A stretch of 64,000 nucleotides of DNA from an uncultured Lentisphaeria bacterium. GTDB taxonomy: Bacteria; Verrucomicrobiota; Lentisphaeria; Victivallales; UBA1829. How positions within the stretch are numbered: the stretch's first letter is position 1; every line of letters begins with the position of its first letter. The stretch is from positions 1 through 64,000 of the forward strand of contig CAJKAR010000025.1 in NCBI GenBank assembly GCA_905197955.1, written 5' to 3'. The position numbers and the translations under genes are program-made. Below the pieces are notes generated by a model. That model was not told the origin of the DNA and searched no databases. It was given only the letters and a program-made list of their open reading frames with translations. Of this stretch, positions 49,080 to 57,699 are shown in pieces.

Positions 49080-50732
49080 TCAGAAAAATACTGCGGAGTA
49101 TCCCTTCCGGTCCTTTGTATTGGATTCCACCCAGCGGGGCTTCGGAAGTTTTCCTTTGTCCTCCTGATACACCTTGTTCGGCAGAAACAGAAGAACGCCG
49201 CCCTTGTTCCGGTTTTCAAGAATGAATTCGTTTGTCTTTTCGATATCCAGAATCCGGTCCTCGCGTTTCATGAATCCGAGTCCCCGGGTCAGCTCTCCGC
49301 CGAAGCGGTACAGATAGACATCCTCTCTCTGGAATCCCCAGCAGACTCCGTGGAAAGGATGCCGGTACGCAATCAATTTCACGTCATTTCCGACTTTCGG
49401 TCTCACCTTGTCCACCAGGGAACATACGGTCTTCCTCGCCTCCACCCGCTCCGGAATAATAAAGTGATAGATGAAAAGCACCGGAATCATCGCCATGCAC
49501 AGATATGCCAGCTTATCCCATACCTTTTTCTCGCTGGCGGCAAAGTACAGCAGAACCGCCAGAACTACCGCCACAATAAGAACCGCCACCCACTTCCATG
49601 ATTCGGCCTTGTTGAAAAGTACCCATTCCGGATTGCTTAACTGAATCACGGCAAGCATAACAGCGGCAAGAAGAACCGCACCACCGAAAATCTGCGTTGC
49701 AAGATTGAAGGCGGCAACTTTTTTCTCCTCAATGAAAGCCTTGTAAAAACCTGCGGAAAACAGAACCGCAAGCGGAGCAAAACACGGCAGAATATAGGTC
49801 GGCAGTTTTCCCGTCGAGGCGGAAAGGAACAGGAACGGAAGCACGATCCAGCAGAAATTGTATCGGAAAAAATCCTCCTTGAAAACAGTTTTCCGGAATC
49901 CCTGAACCGCGGTCGGAAGATAAAACAGCAGGTACCCCAATCCCCCCAGAAGAACCGGGATAAAATAGTAGAACGGCTCCGGATGCTGCTCCTTTTCCAG
50001 AAAACGCTTGATGTGCTCATCATACACAAAATACGGCCAGAAATCAGGCGCAGCCCGATGAATCTCCCATGCCCACGGCAGAGAAATCAGCAGAAAACCC
50101 AGAAGAGGAATCCAGGGCAGAAGAAAAATTTCCCTGAACCGTCTGCTCCAGAGCAGATACGCAAAAATGGAAATTCCCGGCAGAACAATCGCAAGGAACC
50201 CTTTCGTCAGGAACGCCGCTCCAAACGCCGCTCCGCAGGCAAAAAGGAATCCGGCCCTTTTCCAGGAACTCGAATGAACGGCACAATAAAACAGAATCAT
50301 GCCCAGTGTCAGAAAAGAGGAAAAAATGGGATCCAGAGTCGATGTCGTGGCAAGTCCGAATACCAGAGGCATCAGCAGAAAGGCGAATACGGTCAGCAAT
50401 GCTTCGCGCGAGCCCCCCGCAGAAAAACGTCTGGAAAAGAAAAACAGCGCCGCAGCAGACAGCAATGTCATAATCATGCAGGGAAAACGTACTGCAAACG
50501 CATTCTCCCCGAACATCTCCTGCGATGCAGCAAAAAACCAGTACCCCATCACCGGCTTCTCAAAGTAATGCACTCCATTCAAATGCGGAACCACCCAGTC
50601 ATTCAGCACGCGCATCTCGCGGCCGATTTCTCCATACCTGGTCTCATCCGGCGAAAACAGCTCCCGCACCCCCAGAGGCGCAATATAGCCAAGAATAAGC
50701 AGCACGGAAAGCAGTATCAGCATTTTTTTCAT
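49080..50732 (-). CDS. ArnT-like membrane glycosyltransferase (GT39/GT83 superfamily)
   Basis: A 550-residue membrane protein with about 12 helices. Such enzymes transfer a sugar from a polyprenyl phosphate donor to lipid A, glycans or proteins outside the inner membrane. The first outer loop has the signature RELFSPDETRYGEIGREM, where Asp/Glu are catalytic, followed by NGVHYFEKPVMGYW; both are typical of ArnT. A soluble C-terminal domain of about 120 residues follows the last helix (FHGVCWGFQREDVYLYRFGG). The donor could be aminoarabinose, but no arn synthesis genes are nearby, so another sugar is equally possible. The ribosome-binding site is weak. Confidence 0.88.
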   Translation of the reverse strand: MKKMLILLSVLLILGYIAPLGVRELFSPDETRYGEIGREMRVLNDWVVPHLNGVHYFEKPVMGYWFFAASQEMFGENAFAVRFPCMIMTLLSAAALFFFSRRFSAGGSREALLTVFAFLLMPLVFGLATTSTLDPIFSSFLTLGMILFYCAVHSSSWKRAGFLFACGAAFGAAFLTKGFLAIVLPGISIFAYLLWSRRFREIFLLPWIPLLGFLLISLPWAWEIHRAAPDFWPYFVYDEHIKRFLEKEQHPEPFYYFIPVLLGGLGYLLFYLPTAVQGFRKTVFKEDFFRYNFCWIVLPFLFLSASTGKLPTYILPCFAPLAVLFSAGFYKAFIEEKKVAAFNLATQIFGGAVLLAAVMLAVIQLSNPEWVLFNKAESWKWVAVLIVAVVLAVLLYFAASEKKVWDKLAYLCMAMIPVLFIYHFIIPERVEARKTVCSLVDKVRPKVGNDVKLIAYRHPFHGVCWGFQREDVYLYRFGGELTRGLGFMKREDRILDIEKTNEFILENRNKGGVLLFLPNKVYQEDKGKLPKPRWVESNTKDRKGYSAVFF

Positions 50733-50874
50733 AAACGTTTTTTTCCTGTCAATTATTTTGCATTTACCGAAACGATATTTTCACTCCGGAAGAAAGATTT
50801 TTCAAGCATGGAACGAAAAAAGATGATTATTTTTTCGTCATGAATCTGTCCAGCCGGCAACGGAGAAAAAACAC

Positions 50875-51402
50875 TCAAGCCTGTTTTTCCTTCCAGCGGG
50901 CAGCTTCCCTCTCCAGACGCTTTTTTTCCTTCAAAGCCCGGTGGCGGCGGACCAGTTTCAATACGCCGCAATAGGTAATCGGCGTCATAATTGCCGTCAG
51001 AATGGCTCCGCCGAGGAAAAATGAAGCCGTCAAAGTCCAGCCGAGCCCGAACAGCGTTGCATAATCCTGATGTTCCAGGACATCCTGCATAACCTCGTTC
51101 ACCTTCTCATACGAAAGATTACCCCCGATCAGCTTACTCCCTACATAACATTGAATCGGATAGAGGAGAAAAATTGTGAAATGGTTCGTCAGAAGGGTCC
51201 CCAGCGTCGCACCGATTTTACTGCCCTTCAGCAGAAAGGCGGCCGGAATGGAAAAGACAAGCTGAAGCCCGAATGGAATCAGGCATCCGCAGAACATTCC
51301 AATCGCCCATCCCCGTGCAATATACTCCGGCGAAGCCTTCTCTTTCAGGATCTTCGAATAGAAGTACACATATTTCCGTTTCATCCATGTTCTCAAGTTC
51401 AT
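50875..51402 (-). CDS. DUF2062-family membrane protein
   Basis: A 175-residue protein with three or four helices. The family start is recognisable: SPEYIARGWAIGMFCGCLIP with FGLQLVFSIPAAFLLKGSK, then TNHFTIFLLYPIQCYVGSKL. The helical basic C-terminus (RHRALKEKKRLEREAARWKEK) is probably cytoplasmic. The function of the family is not established; members often lie beside glycosyltransferase or polyprenol genes, and here an ArnT-like gene follows on the same strand. AAGGTG precedes the ATG. Confidence 0.85.
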   Translation of the reverse strand: MNLRTWMKRKYVYFYSKILKEKASPEYIARGWAIGMFCGCLIPFGLQLVFSIPAAFLLKGSKIGATLGTLLTNHFTIFLLYPIQCYVGSKLIGGNLSYEKVNEVMQDVLEHQDYATLFGLGWTLTASFFLGGAILTAIMTPITYCGVLKLVRRHRALKEKKRLEREAARWKEKQA

Positions 51403-51410
51403 CGTACACC

Positions 51411-51725
51411 TTAATCAAGTTGTCGTTCTCTGGCGCGCCGGCGGGACTGCCGCTGCGGCGACTTCCGGATGCATCTGGCGATCCGGAGGGCATGGGCACC
51501 AGATCCGGCAGTCGCGAAAACACTGAAAAGCACCCCGCCGTTTCTGGACCCGCCTACAATAGCATCGAAACAACTCCCGTGCAAGTCGTTCCCCGCCTCC
51601 TCACAGCGGATTTTTCCTTTTTCTTCTCCGACCCGCCGGGAAAGCGAAAAAAAAAGAGCGCTGAATGATTCGGCACCTCTTGCAGAATTCCGCGGAGAAA
51701 AATCCCTGAGATCCCGATTTTTCAC
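51411..51725 (-). CDS. doubtful small basic protein
   Basis: A 104-codon frame that ends eight bases before the DUF2062 start, which would suit an operon. The second half reads like protein (GSCFDAIVGGSRNGGVLFSV then GSGAHALRIARCIRK) and the end is very basic. The GTG start has no ribosome-binding site and no family is recognised. The segment could equally be an untranslated leader; nothing else is seen between 51403 and 51755. Confidence 0.28.
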   Translation of the reverse strand: MKNRDLRDFSPRNSARGAESFSALFFSLSRRVGEEKGKIRCEEAGNDLHGSCFDAIVGGSRNGGVLFSVFATAGSGAHALRIARCIRKSPQRQSRRRARERQLD

Positions 51726-51755
51726 AGAATTCTAGTCTCCCGCCGGAAAACTTTT

Positions 51756-51784
51756 TTGTATTACCTCCCTTCCCGGTGTATAGT
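51756..51784 (+). promoter_or_regulatory. promoter of the znu operon
   Basis: TTGTAT (51756-51761) and TATAGT (51779-51784) are 17 bases apart, with GTG directly before the -10. Confidence 0.65.
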
Positions 51785-51789
51785 ATACA
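51777..51789 (+). promoter_or_regulatory. palindrome over the -10 of the znu operon
   Basis: TGTATAGTATACA is a perfect inverted repeat around a central G and covers the -10 box. It is a candidate site for a metal-responsive repressor of the Fur/Zur or DtxR type; no such regulator gene is in the window. Confidence 0.45.
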
Positions 51790-51815
51790 ATCAATACTAA
51801 CACAGGAGATGGCTC

Positions 51816-52322
51816 ATGTTCAGGAAATTTATCTTTACGAGTGCAGCAATTCTTGCCGTTCTTGGATTTTCCGCCTGCAAAACTGCAGCTCCGGAGCAAA
51901 CACCGCCAGCCAGCGTCATCACGCCGGCCGAAGTCTCTCCAGATCAACTGAAAAAAATTGCGGATGTCTACCTCAAAGATATCCTCACCGGTCTTGAAAC
52001 CAACGATTACAAGCTGTTTGTCAAAGACTTTGCCAGAGAATACAAGGATACGATGAATCCGGAAAAATTTGCTCCGCTTGCCGCCGGCTTCCAGGCGAAA
52101 AACGGAAAACTGCAGAATCTGAAGTATCTGGACTGTCTGGATCAGGGAATTTTCAAATCGGTTGTGTGGAAAGCGAAATTCGCCCGGCCCAAAGCGCAGG
52201 AGGAAGCACTCAGACGCGACGGCAAGGATCCTGCAAAAATTCCGGTACCTGAACTGCTGGTCCGTCTGCTTCTCGGCAACGTCAACGGCGAATGGAAAGC
52301 CTTTGCCATTTTCTTCAACTGA
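51816..52322 (+). CDS. lipoprotein, first gene of the metal transport operon
   Basis: A 168-residue lipoprotein: MFRKFIFTSAAILAVLGFSAC with Cys21 at the lipobox, followed by a Pro-rich spacer (EQTPPASVITPAE). The rest resembles small DUF-type domains that fold like NTF2 or DUF4019 proteins (LKDILTGLETNDYKLFVKDF, GNVNGEWKAFAIFF). Its role is unknown. AGGAGA precedes the ATG, and the znuA-like gene starts 23 bases after its stop, so it is in the same operon and may act at the cell surface in metal capture. Confidence 0.8.
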   Translation: MFRKFIFTSAAILAVLGFSACKTAAPEQTPPASVITPAEVSPDQLKKIADVYLKDILTGLETNDYKLFVKDFAREYKDTMNPEKFAPLAAGFQAKNGKLQNLKYLDCLDQGIFKSVVWKAKFARPKAQEEALRRDGKDPAKIPVPELLVRLLLGNVNGEWKAFAIFFN

Positions 52323-52345
52323 ATTGCAACACAGGAACAACGCGC

Positions 52346-53260
52346 ATGAAAAAAATCCTGCTCCCCGTTCTGCTGCTTCTCGCGGCGACGGGTTCCGTCA
52401 TGGCCGGAACCCGGATTCTCTGCACGACTCTGCCGATGACCATTTTTACAAATGCCGTCACCAGAGGAGTTCCGGGAGTGGAAGTGACCCAGATGCTGGC
52501 TTCCGCAATCGGCTGTCCGCACGACTATGCGCTGACACCGCAGGACATGCGTAAACTTGCCGGGGCGGATGTGATTGTCATCAACGGACTCGGCATGGAA
52601 AATTTCCTGGACGGAGTCATCGCCCGTGTCAACCCGAAAGCGCTTGTTATTGATTCCTCCAAAGATGTCAAAGGCGTTCTGGAAACCTGCGGAGAACATA
52701 ATCATGATGCGCAGGGGCGCTGCACCGGACACAATCATGCGAAAAATGAACATCTGTTTGCAGGGCCCTCCACCGCTGCCGATGTTGTCGGCTCCATTGC
52801 GGCGGGGCTCTCCCGGAAAGACCCCGCAAACGCCGCACGCTATCAGGCTAATGCAAAAGAGTATTCCGCCAAACTCCGTAAAATCGCAGAGGAATATGCT
52901 GCTCTGGGCAAAACGATTCCGCCATCCGGCCGTCTGATCGCCGTCCAGCATGGAATCTTCGATTATCTTGCGGCAGCCGCCGGACTCCGCGTACTGAACT
53001 ATCTTCAGGCGCACACGGGAACGGAACCTTCCGCCTCGCAAATCCGCACGTTCATCCGGGAACTGAAAGCGCATAAAACGGCGCTGATTCTGGCGGAAAA
53101 AAATTATCCGTCACGGATCACGAATCTGATCTCCAAAGAAAGCGGCGTACCGGTCCTGACCCTTGCCGTGTATCCGGACGATCATTCTGCAAATCCGGAA
53201 AAGTATCTTGAAGTATTTGAAAACAATCTGAAAGCATTGAAAGCGTTTTACAAGAAATGA
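52346..53260 (+). CDS. ZnuA-like metal-binding protein of an ABC importer
   Basis: A 304-residue periplasmic binding protein (cluster A-1 / SBP_bac_9). Residues 1-20 are a signal peptide. The family pattern is present: TTLPMTIFTNAV, GCPHDYALTPQDM with the first metal His, VVINGLGMENFLD, a His-rich loop (EHNHDAQGRCTGHNHAKNEH), VQHGIFDYLA with another ligand His, and a last acidic site (VYPDDHSANPEKY). The His-rich loop favours zinc over manganese. It overlaps the ATPase gene by four bases. The longer in-frame reading from 52292 lacks a signal peptide at its start and is not used. Confidence 0.9.
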   Translation: MKKILLPVLLLLAATGSVMAGTRILCTTLPMTIFTNAVTRGVPGVEVTQMLASAIGCPHDYALTPQDMRKLAGADVIVINGLGMENFLDGVIARVNPKALVIDSSKDVKGVLETCGEHNHDAQGRCTGHNHAKNEHLFAGPSTAADVVGSIAAGLSRKDPANAARYQANAKEYSAKLRKIAEEYAALGKTIPPSGRLIAVQHGIFDYLAAAAGLRVLNYLQAHTGTEPSASQIRTFIRELKAHKTALILAEKNYPSRITNLISKESGVPVLTLAVYPDDHSANPEKYLEVFENNLKALKAFYKK

Positions 53261-54060
53261 CACATCCCCTTTGTCCGAACTGCGCCCATTCCGTCAGCTT
53301 TGAGCATGTGTATGTCGAACACGACGGAGTCCGCATTCTGGATGACATCAACGCCTCGATTCCCCGTGGCGAGTGCACTGCGATCGTCGGTCCCAACGGT
53401 GCGGGGAAGACCACCATGGTTCTCGTCCTGCTGAATGAAATCTCCTTCCGCGGCAAAGTTACTTTTCATGGATATACGGAACAGCGGCCGAAAGTCGGCT
53501 ATGTTCCCCAGTCACTCTCCTTCGACCGGGGAATGCCGCTCACGGTTCTGGAATTCATGGCGGCGTTCCATCAGAAAAAACCGCTCTGTTTCGGAATCAC
53601 CCGCAAACAGCGCGAAACTCTGATGCCCCTGCTGGAAAAAACCGCCTGTTCCCATCTGGCGAACCGACCGCTGGGTGCGCTCTCCGGTGGAGAACTTCAA
53701 AGAGTGATGCTCTCCGCGGCACTCTCGCAGGAACCCGAACTGCTGATCCTCGATGAACCGGCATCCGGAATTGATTTCAAGGGAGGAGAAGTCTGCTGCG
53801 AACTGCTGGACCGCTTCCGGAAAGAAAAGATTTTTACTCAACTGATGATAACGCATGATCTCTCGACCGTTGCGGCGCATGCATCCCACGTCATCTGCCT
53901 GAACCGGCGCATCGTCGCGGAGGGCAATCCGCACAGGATTCTGACGCCGGAAGTGCTCGCAGCCACCTTCGGTCCGCATCGCGGCGTCCCGGCTCCGGGA
54001 GCCATCCCAGGAACTGCGGAAGAGGGTCAGGCAACATGCCGTTGCGGAGGAAAACACTGA
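53257..54060 (+). CDS. ZnuC-like ABC transporter ATPase
   Basis: A 267-residue ATPase that powers metal import with the permease at 54062. Walker A is GPNGAGKTTM with Lys51, the signature is LSGGELQRVMLSAAL, Walker B is LLILDEPASGID and the switch His is in ITHDLSTVAAH. The C-terminus is unusual in ending CRCGGKH after a short linker, a Cys/His set that could bind the transported metal or sense it. The start overlaps znuA (ATGA) and the permease follows after one base. Confidence 0.93.
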   Translation: MTHPLCPNCAHSVSFEHVYVEHDGVRILDDINASIPRGECTAIVGPNGAGKTTMVLVLLNEISFRGKVTFHGYTEQRPKVGYVPQSLSFDRGMPLTVLEFMAAFHQKKPLCFGITRKQRETLMPLLEKTACSHLANRPLGALSGGELQRVMLSAALSQEPELLILDEPASGIDFKGGEVCCELLDRFRKEKIFTQLMITHDLSTVAAHASHVICLNRRIVAEGNPHRILTPEVLAATFGPHRGVPAPGAIPGTAEEGQATCRCGGKH

Positions 54061-54061
54061 A

Positions 54062-54925
54062 ATGGAACTCGGATTCGTCTCGTTTTTATGTGAACTCATC
54101 GGAAAAGCCATCCCGCTGGAATGCATGCAGATGCGCTTTATGCAGGAAGCCATGCTGGGGTTGATTCTTGTCGCACCGATGGCGGCAGTGGCAGGGACTC
54201 AGGTTGTGAATTTCAGGATGGCGTTCTTCTCCGATGCAATCGGACACTCCGCGTTTGCCGGAGTGGCATTCGGACTGATTCTCTCCATCAGTCCGAACCT
54301 CACCATGCCGCTTCTGGCGGTGATCGTCGGACTCGGTATCATGGCGGTCAAACAGCGGAGCGGGCTTTCCACGGATACCATTATCGGAGTATTCTTCTCC
54401 GCTGTGGTTGCCTCCGGACTCGCTGTAGTCAGCAGATATCCGCAGGCGGCGCGCGACATGCAGATGTTCCTTTACGGAGACATTCTGACCATCAGCGATC
54501 AGGAAATTGCCGCGCTTTTCGGTCTTCTTGCCGTTTTTCTTCTGTTCCAGTATTTTTCTTTCAACAAGCTCATCTGTATCGGCTTGAATCTGCAGCTGGC
54601 AAAGGCGCATCGGATCAAAGTCAGAATTCATCAGTACCTGTTTGCGGCGCTGCTATCTCTGATTGTGATCTTTTCGGTGAAAGCGGTCGGCGTGCTTCTG
54701 GTTACGGCAATGCTGATTACTCCCGCGGCAGCGGCAAGAAATCTGGCTTCGTCCTATGGCAGAATGCTGTGGATATCGGTTCTGATCAGTATTGTCTGCG
54801 CTGTTGCCGGGCTTCTGCTCTCCGCGCAGGAATGGATGCGCACAGCGGCAGGGGCAACCATTGTCATCTGTACCTGTGCAATCTTCTGCGTAAGCCTGAT
54901 TTTCAGACGCCATTTCCGCAGCTGA
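54062..54925 (+). CDS. ZnuB-like ABC transporter permease
   Basis: A 287-residue membrane protein of the ABC-3 family with about eight helices. GTQVVNFRMAFFSDAIGHSA (near residue 43) and VKAVGVLLVTAMLITPAAAA (near residue 203) are family signatures for zinc and manganese permeases. It completes the lipoprotein-binding protein-ATPase-permease operon. Its last 200 coding bases are repeated just downstream as an imperfect tandem copy. That copy still encodes a related C-terminus (IRIVCAVAGFLLSAQKGMR, ending RRHFRN), but it lies after the stop and has no start. Confidence 0.92.
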   Translation: MELGFVSFLCELIGKAIPLECMQMRFMQEAMLGLILVAPMAAVAGTQVVNFRMAFFSDAIGHSAFAGVAFGLILSISPNLTMPLLAVIVGLGIMAVKQRSGLSTDTIIGVFFSAVVASGLAVVSRYPQAARDMQMFLYGDILTISDQEIAALFGLLAVFLLFQYFSFNKLICIGLNLQLAKAHRIKVRIHQYLFAALLSLIVIFSVKAVGVLLVTAMLITPAAAARNLASSYGRMLWISVLISIVCAVAGLLLSAQEWMRTAAGATIVICTCAIFCVSLIFRRHFRS

Positions 54926-55161
54926 CCAGTAACATTTCAGCTCCCGCAGCAACACAAGAAATCTGACTTCATCATACAGCGGAATGCTGTGGATATCGGT
55001 TCTGATCCGTATTGTCTGCGCTGTTGCCGGGTTTCTGCTGTCCGCACAGAAAGGGATGCGGACAGCGACAGAAACGACCATTGAAATCTGTACCTGCGCA
55101 ATCTTCTGCACAAGCCTGATTTTCAGACGCCATTTCCGCAACTGACCGGTAAAATTTCAGT
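54721..55161. repeat. imperfect 220-bp tandem duplication of the permease 3' end
   Basis: Unit one is 54721-54941 and unit two 54942-55161; positions match at a constant offset of 220 after one early indel. A third partial copy of the unit start (TCCCGCGGCAACG) follows at 55162. The two units share long identical blocks, such as GGAATGCTGTGGATATCGGT (with one change) and TGATTTTCAGACGCCATTTC, and differ at roughly one position in seven. Unit two is transcribed only as the antisense 3' part of the LacI gene. Confidence 0.88.
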
Positions 55162-56147
55162 TCCCGCGGCAACGCAACACTCCCACGGTCAAGGAACCGG
55201 TAAGGCACCAGAACATCCGATTTCACCGGACGGCCCTCGATCAGCGCATCCAGAAGTTCCAGAGCCTCCGACGCCAGCTTCGGGAAATCCTGAGCACAGG
55301 TCGTAAGCGGAGGCGAAAGATACCCGGAAACATCCGGCTGCTCCCATGTAATCAGCGAAAGGTCATCCGGAATCCTCAGTCCGCACGAAAGCACCGCGTG
55401 AAGCGAAAGCAGCGACTCGCTTTCCCCCGTACTGATCAATGCGGTAATTCCGGACTTCACCAGTTCCGCCACAGTACCGTAAAGATGCTGAATGCGTTTT
55501 CCGCGATCATCCGTAAAAATCCCCGGATGCCAGCCGGAAACCGGATCCAGGGAATACAGCATTTTCATCTCTTCAAACGCCTTCCGTCGAGCAAGATTGC
55601 AGGCGGTCTCCACGTTACCGTTGATCAGCATTGCGATTTTCGTATGACCGTATCCGGCCAGATGCGCCACAGCCCGCTTGACAGCCCCGTAGTCATCCGA
55701 AAAAACCGAGTACACCCCTTCGATATGCCGGGCGGAATCATTGATGCAGACCATCGGCAGGGTACTGCGCGCACCAAGAAGTTTCGCCATCTCATTGTTG
55801 AAATCAAACGAAAGAATCCCGGAAACGGAACGCTCACTCAGCAGCTCCATCTGATCGGAAGAAAAAATCTCAAGCAGACATCCCCGCGCCGCCGCCTCAA
55901 TCCGCAGAGCGTTCAGAAGACTGGAAGAATAATAGAAAAGCGGCATCCCGCAAGGAGGCAGAACCACTGCCAGAGTCCTGCTGCGCGAATGGGGACGGTA
56001 ACCGAAGCGCTCCGCGGCATTCAAAACAGCAATCGCCGTGCGGGGGGAAATCTTCGGATGGTTATTCAAGGCTCGGGAGACGGTCGATACATGAAATCCG
56101 GTTGCCTCCGCAATTTTTCGAATAGAACAGTCGCTGGTTTTTCTCAT
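54972..56147 (-). CDS. LacI-family regulator with a C-terminal extension from duplicated DNA
   Basis: A 391-residue protein. The helix-turn-helix is SIRKIAEATGFHVSTVSRAL, followed by the hinge YRPHSRSRTLAVV and a full effector domain ending RFLDRGSVALPREL, the normal end of the family at about residue 330. The last 60 residues (from about FYRSVAEMASENQACAED) are encoded antisense to the repeated permease 3' end, are rich in Cys, Asn and Gln, and do not look like a domain. The duplication probably removed the original stop. No target operon is adjacent; the convergent metal transporter is unlikely to be one. Confidence 0.85.
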   Translation of the reverse strand: MRKTSDCSIRKIAEATGFHVSTVSRALNNHPKISPRTAIAVLNAAERFGYRPHSRSRTLAVVLPPCGMPLFYYSSSLLNALRIEAAARGCLLEIFSSDQMELLSERSVSGILSFDFNNEMAKLLGARSTLPMVCINDSARHIEGVYSVFSDDYGAVKRAVAHLAGYGHTKIAMLINGNVETACNLARRKAFEEMKMLYSLDPVSGWHPGIFTDDRGKRIQHLYGTVAELVKSGITALISTGESESLLSLHAVLSCGLRIPDDLSLITWEQPDVSGYLSPPLTTCAQDFPKLASEALELLDALIEGRPVKSDVLVPYRFLDRGSVALPRELKFYRSVAEMASENQACAEDCAGTDFNGRFCRCPHPFLCGQQKPGNSADNTDQNRYPQHSAV

Positions 56148-56220
56148 GACATATCATTCACCCCCGGGCCGGAACGGGCGGAACAGACAGCACGATCCGT
56201 CCGCCGGCACCGGTTTGCTG

Positions 56221-57534
56221 TTACAGCAGTTCTGCGGCCGCGGCCGCAAGCGGACTGCGTTCACTCTTCTTCAGCGTAATATGTCCATGAATCGGGAGAT
56301 TCTTGAACCGGTCCACGATAAAGGACAAGCCGTTGCTGCAGGAATCCAGATAGACGTTGTCAATCTGATAGGGGTCTCCCGTAAGAATCATCTTGGTTCC
56401 CTCGCCGGCGCGGCTGACGATCGTTTTGACCTCGTGAGGCGTCAGATTCTGAGCTTCATCCACGATCACGAACTGCTTCGGAATGCTCCGTCCGCGGATA
56501 TAGGTCAGAGCTTCGAGTTCCAGCTTATGATTGCGTTTCAGCTCCTCGATCTGACGGCGGACAACCTGGGAGTCATGTTTGTCATTGCGGAGCAGATAAT
56601 CCAGATTGTCATAGATCGGCTGCATCCAGACATCCAGTTTCTCATCCTTGGTTCCGGGCAGATAGCCAAGATCGTTGCCCATGGGAATGATCGGCCGGGA
56701 AACCAGAATCCGATCGTAGAGATTCTGCTGAATGGTTGTCTCAAGAGCGGCGGCAAGAGCAAGAAGAGTCTTGCCGGAACCGGCCTGGCCGACCAGAGTT
56801 ACAATCTGAATGGAAGGATCCATCAGAATCGTCAGCGCCATCCGCTGCTCCTTGCTGCGCGGAGAGACATTCCAGACCTTGTCGGAAAACTCATGCGGAA
56901 TCGCCTCAATGCGTCCGCCCCGCTTCCAGCCCAGAGCGGATCGCTTGGGATTCGTCTCATCCTTCAGAACGACAAACTCATTCGGCAGGAGCGTGTTCTC
57001 CATTTCCAGAAAACCGTTTTTATAAAAATCATCGACGGCCTGAGCGGGAACCGTCATTTCGCTTTCGCCGCTGAAAAGTTCATCGAAATTGACGCGTTCC
57101 CGTTCAAAGTCCTCCACAGGAACTCCGAGACTGTCCGCCTTCAAGCGAAGATTGATATCCTTGGAAATCAGAATGACACTGGGATTCTCCTTGTGAAGCA
57201 TGAAAGCAACACGGAGAATGCGGTTGTCGGGCTGGCTCATATCCATGCCTTCGACCACGACTCCCTCGCCGGCGATCACCTGAAGGGTCCCCGCGGCCTT
57301 GCCGTTTGCATTATCCAGGGGGACGCCGGTGAAGAGACTGCCTTTCGCACGGAGGGCGTCAAGTCTGCGGATCACCTGACGGGCGTTCCTGCCAAGCTCA
57401 TCCTGATGTTTCTTGAATTTGTCAAGCTCCTCGATCACCGCCATCGGGATGACCACCTTGTTGTCTTCAAACGACTCCAGAGCCTGAGCACTGTAAAGAA
57501 GAACATTTGTGTCAAGAACATAGATTTTCTGCAT
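56221..57534 (-). CDS. PIN-PhoH fusion protein (PhoH2 type)
   Basis: A 437-residue cytoplasmic protein. Residues 1-135 are a PIN ribonuclease domain (YVLDTNVLLYSAQAL with the first catalytic Asp, then VIEELDKFKK and ILISKDINLRLKADSLG). Residues 200-437 are the PhoH ATPase: Walker A GQAGSGKT with Lys255, VSRPIIPMGNDLGYLPGTKD, Walker B FVIVDEAQNLTPHE and TGDPYQID. Such fusions unwind and cut RNA. In some bacteria they pair with a small antitoxin; none is seen here. AAGGGG nine bases before the ATG at 57534 favours this start over an in-frame one at 57543. It stands alone between unrelated genes. Confidence 0.94.
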   Translation of the reverse strand: MQKIYVLDTNVLLYSAQALESFEDNKVVIPMAVIEELDKFKKHQDELGRNARQVIRRLDALRAKGSLFTGVPLDNANGKAAGTLQVIAGEGVVVEGMDMSQPDNRILRVAFMLHKENPSVILISKDINLRLKADSLGVPVEDFERERVNFDELFSGESEMTVPAQAVDDFYKNGFLEMENTLLPNEFVVLKDETNPKRSALGWKRGGRIEAIPHEFSDKVWNVSPRSKEQRMALTILMDPSIQIVTLVGQAGSGKTLLALAAALETTIQQNLYDRILVSRPIIPMGNDLGYLPGTKDEKLDVWMQPIYDNLDYLLRNDKHDSQVVRRQIEELKRNHKLELEALTYIRGRSIPKQFVIVDEAQNLTPHEVKTIVSRAGEGTKMILTGDPYQIDNVYLDSCSNGLSFIVDRFKNLPIHGHITLKKSERSPLAAAAAELL

Positions 57535-57699
57535 GATCACCAACCCCTTTCTCCTTGTATCTAGGGAACTGTTGTTCCCGATTTCCGAATTTGCAAGCGG
57601 AAATTCTTAAAAAACATAAAATTATTTACGTTTTTTAATATTTTTGTCTAAAAAACTGCTTGGAGCCTCCCCTTCCGGCGGGATTTTGCATCAGAAAAA

